Assembly (NCBI RefSeq): GCF_013402915.1
Contig: NC_050723.1
Span: 682,001 to 746,000, forward strand
Length of the DNA: 64,000 nt
Direction of reading: 5' to 3'
Source of the DNA: Zygotorulaspora mrakii
Lineage: Eukaryota; Ascomycota; Saccharomycetes; Saccharomycetales; Saccharomycetaceae
A program made the position numbers and the translations under genes. The notes below the pieces were generated by a model, which worked only from the letters and a program-made list of their open reading frames with translations, was not told where the DNA came from and ran no database searches. Of the stretch, positions 11,326-21,999 are shown one piece after another; within the stretch, counting starts at the first letter, position 1, and every line of letters starts with the position of its first letter.

Positions 11326-12981
11326 ATGGTTGAAGCTTCAGAGATGCGTAGCGATCATGGTAGAAAGGAAGTGAGCCCCCGGTTCGAAAGAGAAGGAAAC
11401 AATGTCAGCAAATCATCTTTAAAGAAAACTAAGAATAAAAAGTTGAGAGCCAAGTTACAAAGAATTGACGATCAATATGAGGATGCGGTATCCTCCGCAG
11501 CAGCAACACATTATTTGTTACCTCAAACGGCAGGGTATTTAGAGGCTGAAGATGAGATGGAAAAAACTTTCAAAGTCAGTCAGAAGGATATCAAAGATAG
11601 CGTGGATGTGTCTACGGTAAACAAGGCATTGGATCTTTCTTTGAAGGAGTTCGGTCCTTATTATATGCAGTATTCTAGAAATGGTACACATTTATTGATT
11701 AGTGGACGTAAAGGTCATATAGCATCAATGGATTGGAGGAAGGGCGAGCTGCGAGGAGAGCTAAATGTTAATGAAACATGTCATGCCGCAACATATCTAC
11801 AAAACGAACAGTACTTTGCTGTAGCTCAGAAAAGATACACTTTCATATATGATCACGAGGGTGTTGAACTCCATCGTTTGAAGCAGCACATAGAAGCAAG
11901 GCATTTGCAATTTCTTCCATATCATTATCTATTGGCAACGGCTGGTGAAACAGGCTGGCTGAAATACCAAGATGTTTCTACTGGTCAATTAGTTTCTGAA
12001 TTGAGGACAAAATTGGGGCCAACCACAGCGATGGCCCAGAATCCGTGGAATGCTGTTATGCATTTGGGTCATAGCAACGGTACGGTAACTTTATGGTCGC
12101 CTTCAATGCATCAACCGTTGGTTAAATTACTATCAGCAAGAGGTCCAATCACCAGTGTGGCCGTTGATAGAAGTGGGCATTATATGGCTACCACAAGTAA
12201 TGATAAGTCGTTGAAGATTTGGGATATCAGAAATTTTAGGGAACTGCAAACCATTGAGAACCTTCCATCGCCTGCATCTAATGTCATTATATCTGACACA
12301 GGCTTAGTTGCCATTTCTCGTGGCCCTCACATAAATATCTGGAAGGATGCTTTGACGGCTGGGACAAGCTCCAAGCCTTGCTTCGGGTCCATGGGCGGTA
12401 AAGCAAGAAACACGCAATACATGTCACAGTTGCTACCTGGTAATAGAATTAACAACATGCAGTTCGTGCCTTTCGAAGATCTCTTAGGTGTAGGTCACAA
12501 TAGCGGTATAACGAATTTAATTATACCTGGTGCAGGTGAGGCCAATTACGACGCTTTAGAGATTAATCCATTTGAGACAACAAAACAAAGGCAAGAACAG
12601 GAGGTTAGGTCCTTACTCAACAAGTTGCCTGCAGATTCCATTGTTTTGGACCCAAATACTATAGGGACGGTTGAGCAAAACTCTTCCGATAAAAGACTTT
12701 CTGCTAAGGACCTTGCTGAAATTACGAGGCAATCTATGGAACAGAAAGCTCAGAACAAAGATACTCCTCAAATTAAAGCTGAAGTGAAAGGAAAGAATTC
12801 AGGCCTACGTGCCTTTTTGAGAAAGAAGACTAATAACGTCATTGATGAAAGGAAGCAAAGGGTAGAAAAACTGTTAGAGAAAGAAAAAGCAGCTCGTCAA
12901 AGAAACAACAAGATTAGGGACGGAGATTTAGCCGAAGATCATAAAGATTTCGTGGATGAAGCACTTAATAGATTTAAGTAA
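11326..12981 (+). CDS. UTP7: SSU processome WD40 protein Utp7
   Basis: Nucleolar component of the U3-containing small-subunit processome, needed for 18S rRNA maturation. 551 residues from the ATG at 11326 (S. cerevisiae 554); the longer frame starts with TTG. A basic N-terminus (KKTKNKKLRAKLQRIDD) is followed by a WD40 propeller at about 115-385 with repeats such as ATTSNDKSLKIWDIRNF. The BING4CT-type C-terminal domain (YDALEINPFETTKQRQEQEV) and a lysine-rich tail come next. The upstream PAC/RRPE pair supports ribosome-biogenesis control. Convergent with RPN2. Confidence 0.96.
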   Translation: MVEASEMRSDHGRKEVSPRFEREGNNVSKSSLKKTKNKKLRAKLQRIDDQYEDAVSSAAATHYLLPQTAGYLEAEDEMEKTFKVSQKDIKDSVDVSTVNKALDLSLKEFGPYYMQYSRNGTHLLISGRKGHIASMDWRKGELRGELNVNETCHAATYLQNEQYFAVAQKRYTFIYDHEGVELHRLKQHIEARHLQFLPYHYLLATAGETGWLKYQDVSTGQLVSELRTKLGPTTAMAQNPWNAVMHLGHSNGTVTLWSPSMHQPLVKLLSARGPITSVAVDRSGHYMATTSNDKSLKIWDIRNFRELQTIENLPSPASNVIISDTGLVAISRGPHINIWKDALTAGTSSKPCFGSMGGKARNTQYMSQLLPGNRINNMQFVPFEDLLGVGHNSGITNLIIPGAGEANYDALEINPFETTKQRQEQEVRSLLNKLPADSIVLDPNTIGTVEQNSSDKRLSAKDLAEITRQSMEQKAQNKDTPQIKAEVKGKNSGLRAFLRKKTNNVIDERKQRVEKLLEKEKAARQRNNKIRDGDLAEDHKDFVDEALNRFK

Positions 12982-13135
12982 TGAAGGAGAGCAAGCATAA
13001 CTTGATCCTAAAATGATAATTATCATTTATCGGCAATGTCAAGAAAACAATTGCGTCAATATTTCCTCTTTTTTCACTTCTTTTCAACCTTGGATTATGT
13101 AAAAAAATTAAATGACATGACTATTTTATACGTAT

Positions 13136-15949
13136 TTATAGTTCTTCGTAATCTAGCACATCCTTCACTATAAATGGAGTTGGTAATGGTGCACTTATTT
13201 CTTTGCTTTGTCTCACGGTTTCGATTATTTCGATGGGTTCTGTTGGCTTCTTATCCGATAAAATTATAACACCCATGGTACCTTTGTATTTACGAATAGG
13301 AGTAAACCTATCATCTTTATTGAAAGAAAGATACCTTGCTTGCTGTGGCAATACCCTAGACATGTTCTTCACCTTGAAAGATTTTGCCACATATTTTGAC
13401 TTGTTTTCATCATCTTCTTTCTCTTTTCCAGAGTCCTGGTCAACTGCTTGTGGCTCAGCTAACGTCTTGGATTTTTCCGATACTGAAGAATCTTTCTCTT
13501 TCTTAGATTTCTTACCTCTAGCTTTTGCCCTTGCCGTTGTTGACAAAACAGCAGTAGCTACCTTCTCGACTTCTTTATCGGCAGCTTCTTCATACATCTT
13601 TGGATATCCGAAAATGTCTTTAGCAGGACAATTTAGTTCGAATTTTGGGATGTTCAAATCAGATCCACGAACTCCTATAACCGTTGTAGGCGTGAAAGAA
13701 AGCGATAAAAAGTGCGCTAATGGAAACCAGTACCAAAACTGTGAGAACATCGCTAAACCGACGATTGCCTTAGTATCTAGGGTCCCCATATCTGGATTTC
13801 CCAAATGAATGGTGACGTTACGACCACCAGCATTCATAATACCTTGAGCAATGCATGCACCAAATTTCGCTAGACCTTCTTGATGTTTGTTCGTAACAAC
13901 ATTCAAAAAGTTTTGATTCACCTCTTTTACTTTTGAATTGAGCTTCTCCGTTTGTTGAATCAATGTCATAGCTAATGCAATCATGGCGGCTTGACGAACA
14001 AAATCAACAGGATCTTTAGTTAATGGTTCCAAGACTTCAATGGCTGAGGGTAAAGCTTTACCAGCACATGCAATACCTAAAGCGAAGGCTGTACCACAAC
14101 GAACATGGGCATTGTGAGACTTGGATAAGAGTTCAACGATTCTAGGAACCGTAGTATAATCACGAATCAAAACAAACCCTAGAGCAATAACTGCAGCTCT
14201 TCTAACATCATCATTCGAATCTGAAACAGCGATATGTAACAACTTCTTCACAGCTTTGTTATTTCCTGTACCAACGTACGCTAATGCTATGGTAAAGGCA
14301 CCACCATAACGTAATAATTTATCATCATTTGCTAACATGTCAGAAATCAACATGTCAGCTAAATCCTGGCGCCCGTAATTGACCAAAGCCAAACCTATAG
14401 CCAACCCACGAGTAATATTACCGTGCTTAGTTTCATTAGCGTAGGTAAACATATCGTGCGTTGCAGAATCGTTACCAGTGCCCAGCATGGTTAGACCCAT
14501 ACCCATTGCCGCAGCTTCGCCTGAGACAGCGGAATCATTGTACAAAACTTCTTTCAAGCATTCGTAGATATCAGAGCTAGCCGAACCCATTGCAGCAAGA
14601 CCTACACCAAGACAAGCACCATGTAATAATACATCGACGTCTTCATCTCCAGTAGCAGCGCTATTTTCAACAATGTGTGATTGTAAGTAGTCTGTAATAT
14701 CTCTGCCAAAGCCCGCATAAATTAAACCCAATCCATATAAAGATCCACCCTTGATATAACGAGATGTGGACCGGCTACCTGGAAGGTACGGTGCCATGAC
14801 TTTTTTACCGTCTGAAAGATTACCTCTATGAATGACACCTAAAGAAGCCGTAGCAGTAAACTTAGCCCAATTTTGAGCTTTTCCTAACCATGTTAAGTTT
14901 GTTCTTATGAAAGTATTATCAGTTGTTCCTGCATGCATAAACCCATTAGAAACACTAACCGCTGTGTGGAAAAGTGAAAACTTACCATCCAGTGAAGATT
15001 TTGATTTATTCAAAAGGCCAGTATCAATATTCTTATTATTCAATAAGAACGTATTGTAAAAGTCACATGACGGTAGACCAGATAGTATTTCTAGCAGTTT
15101 TACATCATAGTTCTTAGCTGTCAAGTCTGATACTAGACCATCTAACAATTCTTGAGAGCCTGCTGATACCAGATCGAATGCTATCTGATAAGAAATTTCG
15201 AGGTTATCATGTGTGTTCAACTTTTCGAACAGTTGAACTGCCAATTTAGCATCATTTAAATTTACAACAACTTTGGAAATTGTAAAATAATCCGGAGACT
15301 TCATGGATGTCAACATTTCGAATAAAGACTTTAGAATTGTTTCTCTGAATCTGCTGTGAATTATAACTGTTGTCGTTGCAGTGAGGACATAATTGATTAA
15401 TTTAATGGCATTTGATTCAGTATCATTAGCTATTCTGGATTCCAATATGTCATTGACCAAATCAAGTCTATATGCTTCAAGAGCAATACCTAAAGCCAAT
15501 TTGTACTCAGTTGCAACAACACATTTTTTTATCATCCTTTCAAATATATTCTTCAGTTTGGGGTCTACCTCTCCCCTCTGTGAGCTATTGTTAGATTCGT
15601 AGGCTTCTGTTGATTTCTTGATATACATCTCAATACTGTGGGACACGATGGTTTCCACGTATTGCGATTTTTCATCAATATCGAATCTATCCTCTGCTAG
15701 TAGCGCAAATTTCACAGCGGACTCATACTCTGCTAAATTGTAGTAAATTTTAGAAGCAATAAGGGCCGCCATCAAACGATCCGGGGATGTGCCATCATCA
15801 TAGAGCGCTTCAATTTCTGTGATACCGTTAGAGATTTCTGACCACAGTTCATCAACAACACCATTGATCGATTGAAGCGCATACGATTTAACATTATCGT
15901 CATTTTCTTTGAGAAGCGCCAATAAAGGTGCAGCTGTTGCTGTTGACAT
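13136..15949 (-). CDS. RPN2: 26S proteasome regulatory subunit Rpn2
   Basis: Largest non-ATPase subunit of the 19S base; it scaffolds the ATPase ring and binds Rpn13. 937 residues (S. cerevisiae 945), intact. The central toroid of proteasome/cyclosome repeats spans about 370-760, with units such as AAAMGMGLTMLGTG, GLAIGLALVNYG and GGAFTIALAYVGTGN. A lysine/glutamate-rich insert near residues 800-860 (KARGKKSKKEKD) precedes the C-terminal segment (KPTEPIEIIETVRQS). An Rpn4 box lies 171 bp upstream. Confidence 0.97.
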   Translation of the reverse strand: MSTATAAPLLALLKENDDNVKSYALQSINGVVDELWSEISNGITEIEALYDDGTSPDRLMAALIASKIYYNLAEYESAVKFALLAEDRFDIDEKSQYVETIVSHSIEMYIKKSTEAYESNNSSQRGEVDPKLKNIFERMIKKCVVATEYKLALGIALEAYRLDLVNDILESRIANDTESNAIKLINYVLTATTTVIIHSRFRETILKSLFEMLTSMKSPDYFTISKVVVNLNDAKLAVQLFEKLNTHDNLEISYQIAFDLVSAGSQELLDGLVSDLTAKNYDVKLLEILSGLPSCDFYNTFLLNNKNIDTGLLNKSKSSLDGKFSLFHTAVSVSNGFMHAGTTDNTFIRTNLTWLGKAQNWAKFTATASLGVIHRGNLSDGKKVMAPYLPGSRSTSRYIKGGSLYGLGLIYAGFGRDITDYLQSHIVENSAATGDEDVDVLLHGACLGVGLAAMGSASSDIYECLKEVLYNDSAVSGEAAAMGMGLTMLGTGNDSATHDMFTYANETKHGNITRGLAIGLALVNYGRQDLADMLISDMLANDDKLLRYGGAFTIALAYVGTGNNKAVKKLLHIAVSDSNDDVRRAAVIALGFVLIRDYTTVPRIVELLSKSHNAHVRCGTAFALGIACAGKALPSAIEVLEPLTKDPVDFVRQAAMIALAMTLIQQTEKLNSKVKEVNQNFLNVVTNKHQEGLAKFGACIAQGIMNAGGRNVTIHLGNPDMGTLDTKAIVGLAMFSQFWYWFPLAHFLSLSFTPTTVIGVRGSDLNIPKFELNCPAKDIFGYPKMYEEAADKEVEKVATAVLSTTARAKARGKKSKKEKDSSVSEKSKTLAEPQAVDQDSGKEKEDDENKSKYVAKSFKVKNMSRVLPQQARYLSFNKDDRFTPIRKYKGTMGVIILSDKKPTEPIEIIETVRQSKEISAPLPTPFIVKDVLDYEEL

Positions 15950-16365
15950 TTCTCACCAAATTCAATCTAGACTCGGGAAGTTTCTACGCCAATTGCACCA
16001 AGTATTCTTTCAAAATACCAGTGGTAAAAATCACTGCTTGCTGCCACACTAGAAGTGAAAGCAGGAGTGTCCAAGTGTTTTATAGATTTAACCTTATACC
16101 CTTTCACCTTTCCTGCCTGTTTGCCACCGAGACTTGAACAGACCCAAATTGTGAAAGCTGCCGTTCTATGCGATAACCAGGAAATAGCGATTACCCGAAC
16201 AGCAGATTAAAATGCATGAATAGAAGTAATACCAATTACAACGCTGAATGAGCATTTGATGAATTTCATGTAGCATTCAGTTGTATAACTTGAATCTATA
16301 TACGTAGTAAACACTGGAGTCTTTATATCTGGGAGTTCTATTTGCAACAAGAGTAATCTTGGCGA
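15950..16365. promoter_or_regulatory. RPN2 promoter with PACE (Rpn4) box; SER33 3' flank
   Basis: TTTGCCACC at 16120-16128 is the exact complement of the proteasome-associated control element GGTGGCAAA, 171 bp upstream of the RPN2 start and on its coding strand. Rpn4 binds this element in proteasome promoters. The rest of the 416 bp shows no gene. Confidence 0.85.
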
Positions 16366-17775
16366 TTAATAAAGCAATCTGATGGAGATTTTGGATTCTG
16401 TTTGGTTCAATTGCGTGTAGATATCTTTGATGTCGCTTTGATCAACACTTGAAATGTCAGCCATTAGATAAGCAATGTCGCCATTCGAGTCAGAAAATTG
16501 CTTTTCGATATTATGGTTCGAAAGGATGTTGTTGACCGTTTTCAACACACCAGGAACATTGTGATGGATGTATAGTACACGGACAGTATTCTCTTGATCG
16601 TAATCCAAAGATCTTAAAGAGACCTCAGGGAAGTTCACAGATCCGACGGAGTTTCCTTCGTTAATGTATTTGGTTAATGAAGTGGCGACTTCTACACCAA
16701 TAGAGCTTTGAGCCTCCTCGGTGGAACCACCAATGTGAGGAGTTAAAATGATGTTAGGCAACGAGACAAATTCAGAAGTCCAGCTGTTCAATTCGTTGTT
16801 GAAGACACCTTCACCATTTTTACCTGGCTCGTTAGGGTAAACATCAAGAGCGGCACCAGCGATCTTACCACATTTGCAAGCTGCGACCAAAGCTGGGATA
16901 TCAATAACTGTACCTCTGGAAGCGTTGATAACGTAAGCACCATCTTTCATGGCTGCGAATTGTGGTGCGGATAACATGTTCTTGGTTTCTGGGGTAGCAG
17001 GAACGTGACAAGTAACAAAATCCGACTTATTTAGTAATTCATCCAGAGTTGGAACTTGTTTAGCAGTACCCAAGGCCATAATTGTTACGGTGTCGTAATA
17101 TAAGACGTGAAGACCCATTGCTTCTGCTAGAACGGACAATTGAGAACCGATGTGACCATAACCAATGATACCCAAAGTTTTACCTCTTACTTCCCAACAC
17201 TTGTGAGAAACCTTATTCCAAGTACCAGTATGAAGCTCAATGGATCTATCACCTAACTGTCTGGCTAAACTGATAATTTCAGCAATAACCAATTCCGCAA
17301 CAGATCTCGAGTTTGAGAAAGGGGAATTGAAAACGGCAATACCGTGTTGAGTAGCGTACGTAAGATCGACTTGATTTGTTCCAATGCAGAAACATCCGAT
17401 TACCACAAGATTGTTGGCGTGCTCTAGAATTTTTGCACTTAATTTTGTCTTTGATCTAATACCGATGGCGTGGACATCTTTAATTTTTTCAATCAACTCT
17501 TCTTCAGGCAGGGCGGCTTTGTAGAATTCAACTTGGTAGCCTTGCTCCTTGAAAATACTGATGGCTGTTTCATTCACATTTTCCAGTAAAAGAATTTTCA
17601 TGTCACCAGTAGAAAACGGTTTCAATGTCTTGATGTGTTTGGAAGTACTCATGCGACGAGGCAAAGCATCCATAAAGGATTGAGTAGGCGAAGTGGAAAC
17701 AGCACCTGGTGAGCCTGACAGATTCATAGCACGTTGGAAAGTGTTTTGCAGGTTGTTAATATTAACTCCAGACAT
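16366..17775 (-). CDS. SER33: 3-phosphoglycerate dehydrogenase (Ser33/Ser3)
   Basis: Catalyses the first committed step of serine synthesis, NAD-dependent oxidation of 3-phosphoglycerate, with the alternative 2-oxoglutarate reductase activity known for the yeast enzymes. 469 residues from the ATG at 17775, exactly the length of Ser3 and Ser33; the longer frame starts with TTG. Rossmann motif GIIGYGHIGSQ, catalytic region NASRGTVIDI, TPHIGGSTEEAQ, and a C-terminal ACT regulatory domain (about 395-469). It is the single pre-duplication counterpart of SER3 and SER33, so either symbol would do. Confidence 0.96.
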   Translation of the reverse strand: MSGVNINNLQNTFQRAMNLSGSPGAVSTSPTQSFMDALPRRMSTSKHIKTLKPFSTGDMKILLLENVNETAISIFKEQGYQVEFYKAALPEEELIEKIKDVHAIGIRSKTKLSAKILEHANNLVVIGCFCIGTNQVDLTYATQHGIAVFNSPFSNSRSVAELVIAEIISLARQLGDRSIELHTGTWNKVSHKCWEVRGKTLGIIGYGHIGSQLSVLAEAMGLHVLYYDTVTIMALGTAKQVPTLDELLNKSDFVTCHVPATPETKNMLSAPQFAAMKDGAYVINASRGTVIDIPALVAACKCGKIAGAALDVYPNEPGKNGEGVFNNELNSWTSEFVSLPNIILTPHIGGSTEEAQSSIGVEVATSLTKYINEGNSVGSVNFPEVSLRSLDYDQENTVRVLYIHHNVPGVLKTVNNILSNHNIEKQFSDSNGDIAYLMADISSVDQSDIKDIYTQLNQTESKISIRLLY

Positions 17776-18643
17776 ATTGTCCAATTGATTGTTTTGACGA
17801 GTATCTTTTGTTTTCCTTGCTTGCTCTCCTCTCGGTGTTGTATAAAAGAATTTTTTAATTCAAATTGTTGTGAATTGCAGAGTTTCTTTTATAAGCTGAC
17901 GCAACACAATTGTTGAGTCAACGAAAGTGTGACAATAAATTGTCAATATAAAAATACATGATCAACGAACGCTACTTTTCAAGAAAAAAAAAATTAAACT
18001 GTGGCATTTTACAACTATAAAGTGAAAATTTTCACGTGGAGGAATCCCTTACTATGGTGAATAGTTTCAAGTCATGCAAAGGTGAGCAATAGAGAAATGA
18101 TAGTTGCTTACTTATACGAGCGTTAAGGGATGTGTTGATGAGCTAGGGACAGGGGCATGGAGAGGCTTTCGGCCAGCAGCAGGCATCATAACTCCGAATC
18201 ATAAGACGCATCTACACAGCTGTACTCATCCGAGACGATACTGACTTCTGGCATAAGCTCAAGGAGTCATGGGCATAGGAAAGACAGGCGTCGTCTCAGG
18301 GCTTGCCGAAGCATCAAGAATCATACAGATGTTCGCTGCGGGCTCCGTCTCATCGAGGATCGCACAGATACTTTGGCATTGAGATAACGGCGTCACCTGA
18401 GTCTCGGATTGAAACGGAAGTCTGGCATCTCTGTAGATATCTTTCGCCTTTAGGGGTTGTTCTGGAAGTTCCCTTTCCCAAGAACGCCTGTCATGGCAAG
18501 CATGGATTTAGGGAGTATCTTAGATCTTTGCGCTTTTTCTTACTAGAGAGGCACAGGGACTTGAATCGGTCACAAAACTGAAGAACGCGCATTCCGATTG
18601 CACAGTACAGCTCTGAATTCATCGTAATTCCCTACTTTTAGTG
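17776..18643. promoter_or_regulatory. SER33 upstream region
   Basis: Long region upstream of SER33. A CACGTG E-box at 18033-18038 is 258 bp from the start codon. The stretch from about 18120 to 18600 has unusually high G+C for an intergenic region and no intact reading frame on either strand. It may belong to the coding relic next to it. In S. cerevisiae the SER3 promoter is crossed by the SRG1 transcript; I cannot tell whether an equivalent exists here. Confidence 0.35.
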
Positions 18644-19165
18644 TTATAGAATCTGAAACATGATGGGAACTGCAACGTTTTCCATCTCGCTGATTTCGTC
18701 TTCCCTAATCGGCACGTGAAATACCTGAAGATCTGGTTCAGTAATGGGTTGAAAAGATTCAATTCTAGTTTCTATTTCTGCGACACCACTCTGTTCATTT
18801 CCGTTCGATACAGTAGTATCTGAAGTTTTTGGTCGTCGGCTTAGCAGTATCTCTGTAAAATGTTTTCGAACATATAGCTTGTCAGTTTACCATCTTGAGC
18901 TGTGATCAGATCAGTAAACGGAGTCCAGATAGAAAATATCTCAAGGACCTGCTTAAGCTATCCTAAATGTTGTCTTGTCGCCATGAGCAGCAGAATATGC
19001 ATCGGAGTGAGCTGTTAGAGCTATAATTAGAAATTGTATCTTTGAGAGATTAGTTTGTATGGCACCGTGTACTGCCAACGCTACGGCGCAGCGTAAATTC
19101 CCTGCTGAAATAGCATTGCAACACGCTACACTGTGCGGTGAAAAGAGGGCTGGTGAAGAAACCAT
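18644..19165 (-). pseudogene. Disrupted coding relic, family not recognised
   Basis: Three consecutive protein-like segments on the minus strand lie end to end in different frames. Segment A (18953-19165, opening with an ATG) includes NAISAGNLRCAVALAVHG and KIQFLIIALTAHSDAYSAAH. Segment B (18841-18957) includes VLEIFSIWTPFTDLITAQDG. Segment C (18644-18886) includes YVRKHFTEILLSRRPKT and ITEPDLQVFHVPIREDE and ends in a stop. Composition looks coding, and two frame changes would join the pieces. No GT-AG intron with a TACTAAC branch site explains the breaks, so a decayed gene is more likely. It lies in the SER33-AIM9 gap on the strand where SPO22 sits next to SER33 in S. cerevisiae, but I cannot identify it. 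Confidence 0.4.
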
Positions 19166-19214
19166 TGCATATATGTACGAATGTATATGTATCTTGAAAA
19201 AAGAAGCTGGCTTA

Positions 19215-21086
19215 TTAAGTAGCCTTGTCAGTACTGATAATGTGATCACCATTTTTGTCCTTGATGAGAAGTCCTGCTTTTACCAGATTGTCAAACATGT
19301 CCTGTGGAACCCAACCACGTGTAGCTGCAAATGGAGTAGAGATCAATCTCTCATGGAATGCATTCAAATCCTTCGTATGTTTCTCAATTTGTTCTTCGGA
19401 AATTTCCAAAGGGAATTTAGCACTCTTGACAAGGCCATTTTTTGCGAATATATCCCAAACTTCTTTGAGTTGAAGAAGCGCTTCATCAATCAGTAAGTAC
19501 TCTTCATCTGTTTTTCTTTCAATTGAGGAAATGTACGGGCTTCTCAACAACTTGACAGGGGGTGCGACAGCTGAAATCAGTTTTGGTAATCTTTCATTGA
19601 GTGCCGCCTCCCATAAATGTTGATTACGTGTACGTTTGTACATGAAATCGTATTGTGCCTTGTCGGCATCAGAAAGTTTTTCATAATCTGGGACGTCCTC
19701 CTTTACATTATACACTTTTGGCCCGTCATATGCCACAAATTGGGGAGAGTTTTGCAGAATGAAAGGCTTGATGGAAGTGCCTTCAAAGTCCAATAAGTAT
19801 GGAGTTTTATCATCGTTTTTAGATATAATGACGTTCATAGGATCAATGTCTGGATGTCTCAATCTTGGCTTCAAGAGCTCTTTCATATTTGGTATAGTAG
19901 TCGTGTTAATGTCGAACATATGAGGAGAAAGCTTAGCCAGGTTTTCAAAAGAAGTGGTCTGTTCTTTTAACAAATCTTCCTTGACAGCTTCCGGAGATGA
20001 ACCTGCTTGTTTCAACGCGAGTCTTGCCTTTGCATTCTCCGCCTCTACTAATCCGATATTTTTGACAATATCCAACGGAGACGAAATGCTCCAAGGACCT
20101 AAAAATTTCAGCAATTCATCAAATTTCAAAGCGGATTTCCTTCTCCAAAAACACCTTTCGGTTGTTGGTCCAATGGACCATCTTCCTTGCAAATCAGGGT
20201 TAGTTTCTCCCTCATATGGTGCATCTGTTGACTTTTCATTGTCTTTAGCAAAATATAGGGAGCCAAAATTATTTAATTCCAAAGAAGCTAACTTGCTTTG
20301 AAAGTCAGATAAATGACCGAGGACTTTTTGTAAAGATTCATGCGGTTTACCATTAGTGTCGTTTTCGACCAAAGGACTCCACTCTCTCATCAATAAATCA
20401 CCATCGATGTACTCCTGTAGCATAAAGGGCTGTCTTACGGGGTTCAATTTGTTGACACCATAACAAAAGATTTTTGGAACTTTGATGCCCAATTTCAAAT
20501 CGGCAAAATCCATTGTAGCAACTTCACTCTTCAGTCTGTAAGAAATTGAGTTTTCATTGTCTAATGAATACGGTATTCTCAGAACAAACGATTTGTCGAG
20601 GTTGGTATCAACTTTATAAATTCTATGATGTTTTCCTTCGTGAATACTTGCCATACTAACGATCTTGACTCGTTCATTAGGATTCACTGTACCTAAATGT
20701 TCCAATGTAGAATTATGGGGCAACGAAACTGTCAAATTTCTGTTATATGAAGGTGGCAGTACTTGATGCTTTTGTGCCGTTTTAGCTAATTCCTTGGCTT
20801 GCGAATGAAGGTCATTTAACACATCTGTCAAACCCTCAATAGAGAATTTCGTTATTCTTTTCTCTTTTTCTTGCTTATCATTAGTTAACCATGAACCCCA
20901 TGAATATTTGAAAAAGGCATCTCTTTGAGGATCATTCTCGTCTGACAACCTGGTGAAGCTTTCTGTTGGATTCCCACTTATTTTTCTAGCAGGAGTGAGG
21001 TGCTTTACGGGACCTACAGTAACCTTGAGGACAGCTCTGTAAGACTTTGGGCTCTTCAAGCACCCTAAATTAGTTGATCTGAGCAT
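19215..21086 (-). CDS. AIM9: Mitochondrial APH-fold protein Aim9
   Basis: Mitochondrial protein of unknown reaction; loss affects mitochondrial inheritance in S. cerevisiae. 623 residues from the ATG at 21086 (S. cerevisiae 627); an upstream TTG codon is discounted. The basic N-terminus ([20 protein letters not shown]) looks like a presequence. The body has an aminoglycoside phosphotransferase/choline kinase-like fold: KTDTNLD-like nucleotide region near 180, the Brenner-type motif [12 protein letters not shown] and the DFE metal motif in YLLDFEGTS. Kinase-like activity is inference. Same order next to SER3 as in S. cerevisiae. Confidence 0.92.
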   Translation of the reverse strand: MLRSTNLGCLKSPKSYRAVLKVTVGPVKHLTPARKISGNPTESFTRLSDENDPQRDAFFKYSWGSWLTNDKQEKEKRITKFSIEGLTDVLNDLHSQAKELAKTAQKHQVLPPSYNRNLTVSLPHNSTLEHLGTVNPNERVKIVSMASIHEGKHHRIYKVDTNLDKSFVLRIPYSLDNENSISYRLKSEVATMDFADLKLGIKVPKIFCYGVNKLNPVRQPFMLQEYIDGDLLMREWSPLVENDTNGKPHESLQKVLGHLSDFQSKLASLELNNFGSLYFAKDNEKSTDAPYEGETNPDLQGRWSIGPTTERCFWRRKSALKFDELLKFLGPWSISSPLDIVKNIGLVEAENAKARLALKQAGSSPEAVKEDLLKEQTTSFENLAKLSPHMFDINTTTIPNMKELLKPRLRHPDIDPMNVIISKNDDKTPYLLDFEGTSIKPFILQNSPQFVAYDGPKVYNVKEDVPDYEKLSDADKAQYDFMYKRTRNQHLWEAALNERLPKLISAVAPPVKLLRSPYISSIERKTDEEYLLIDEALLQLKEVWDIFAKNGLVKSAKFPLEISEEQIEKHTKDLNAFHERLISTPFAATRGWVPQDMFDNLVKAGLLIKDKNGDHIISTDKAT

Positions 21087-21999
21087 CTTACACAATTGTG
21101 CCCTCTTTGGTTGATTTTGGCATATTCTTGAACCTTATTCTTTTTCAATTGTTGGAAGACGTCTTTCGGCGCTATCAAAAAAACCGATAAAACAAATGCA
21201 CATTCAAAAAAAAATCTCAATAGACATTCCTTAGTTTATCGATTAAGTCATCTAGAACTGGCCAAACGATAGCCCACTAATCATCTGATGATCTTTTCAT
21301 ACTTGATTCACAATTTGTCCTGCAGCATCGATGCAAACCCACATAACAATCCTACAGATCCCTATGTGTTGAAGATACACAACTTACACAAATGACATTT
21401 GCTTTCAAGCTTTTGCGCTTACAGACTTATATAAGCATGCTGGGTCCCTCAACTTGCAAATTGCCTTGGTTTTAGTATTTTGCGCAGGTTAGATGCGGAC
21501 TATAGATTCCTTGAAACATTTTTACAAGTGAATGAGATCCATTTAAACCTTCTTGGGGTAAGTGAAACACAATTTCTAACAATTGTTTTCGCTTTAACTT
21601 ATCGCCGGCAAGAGTTCTATATACTCAACATCTCTGCAAGTTGATGAAGCTGAGGACAAATATCTTTGACATTCTCTTGCAGAACGCCTCACTTAGGCTT
21701 AGTAAAGTAGATTAGATTAGAGTTTTCTTGTACATATGTTTTTATACAAGGGTCAAGTGCTTCTTGTCTGCATCGTGAAAAATTAGTCAGTGAGCCAACA
21801 GATAAACAATGTATAGCCAGCCTTTTGGTCCCTTGTCGTCACTCAATGGCTTGTGTTTTTCTTCGGTAAACAATATGTACGAAGACAAAAAGTATTAAGG
21901 TATTTTTCTTTGATGTTTTGACCCTACCTGAATTCCTTTTGAGTTATCGCCACTAGTGAAGGTGATTCAGGAGATGGGTTAAACAGATGATGAGAGTAT
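21087..21999. other. AIM9-YER079W intergenic region, no intact gene
   Basis: About 910 bp containing AIM9 regulatory DNA and the 3' flank of the YER079W homologue. The AIM9-proximal part is A-rich. On the minus strand a peptide-like stretch with frequent stops (for example near 21540-21680, ENVKDICPQLHQLAEML) can be read, but stop density is near random, so I do not call a gene. Confidence 0.3.

Noticed and set aside
21540..21690. Minus-strand fragment as a definite SPO22 remnant
   Set aside because: Stops occur at about the random rate and I have no sequence match to SPO22, only an expectation from gene order.
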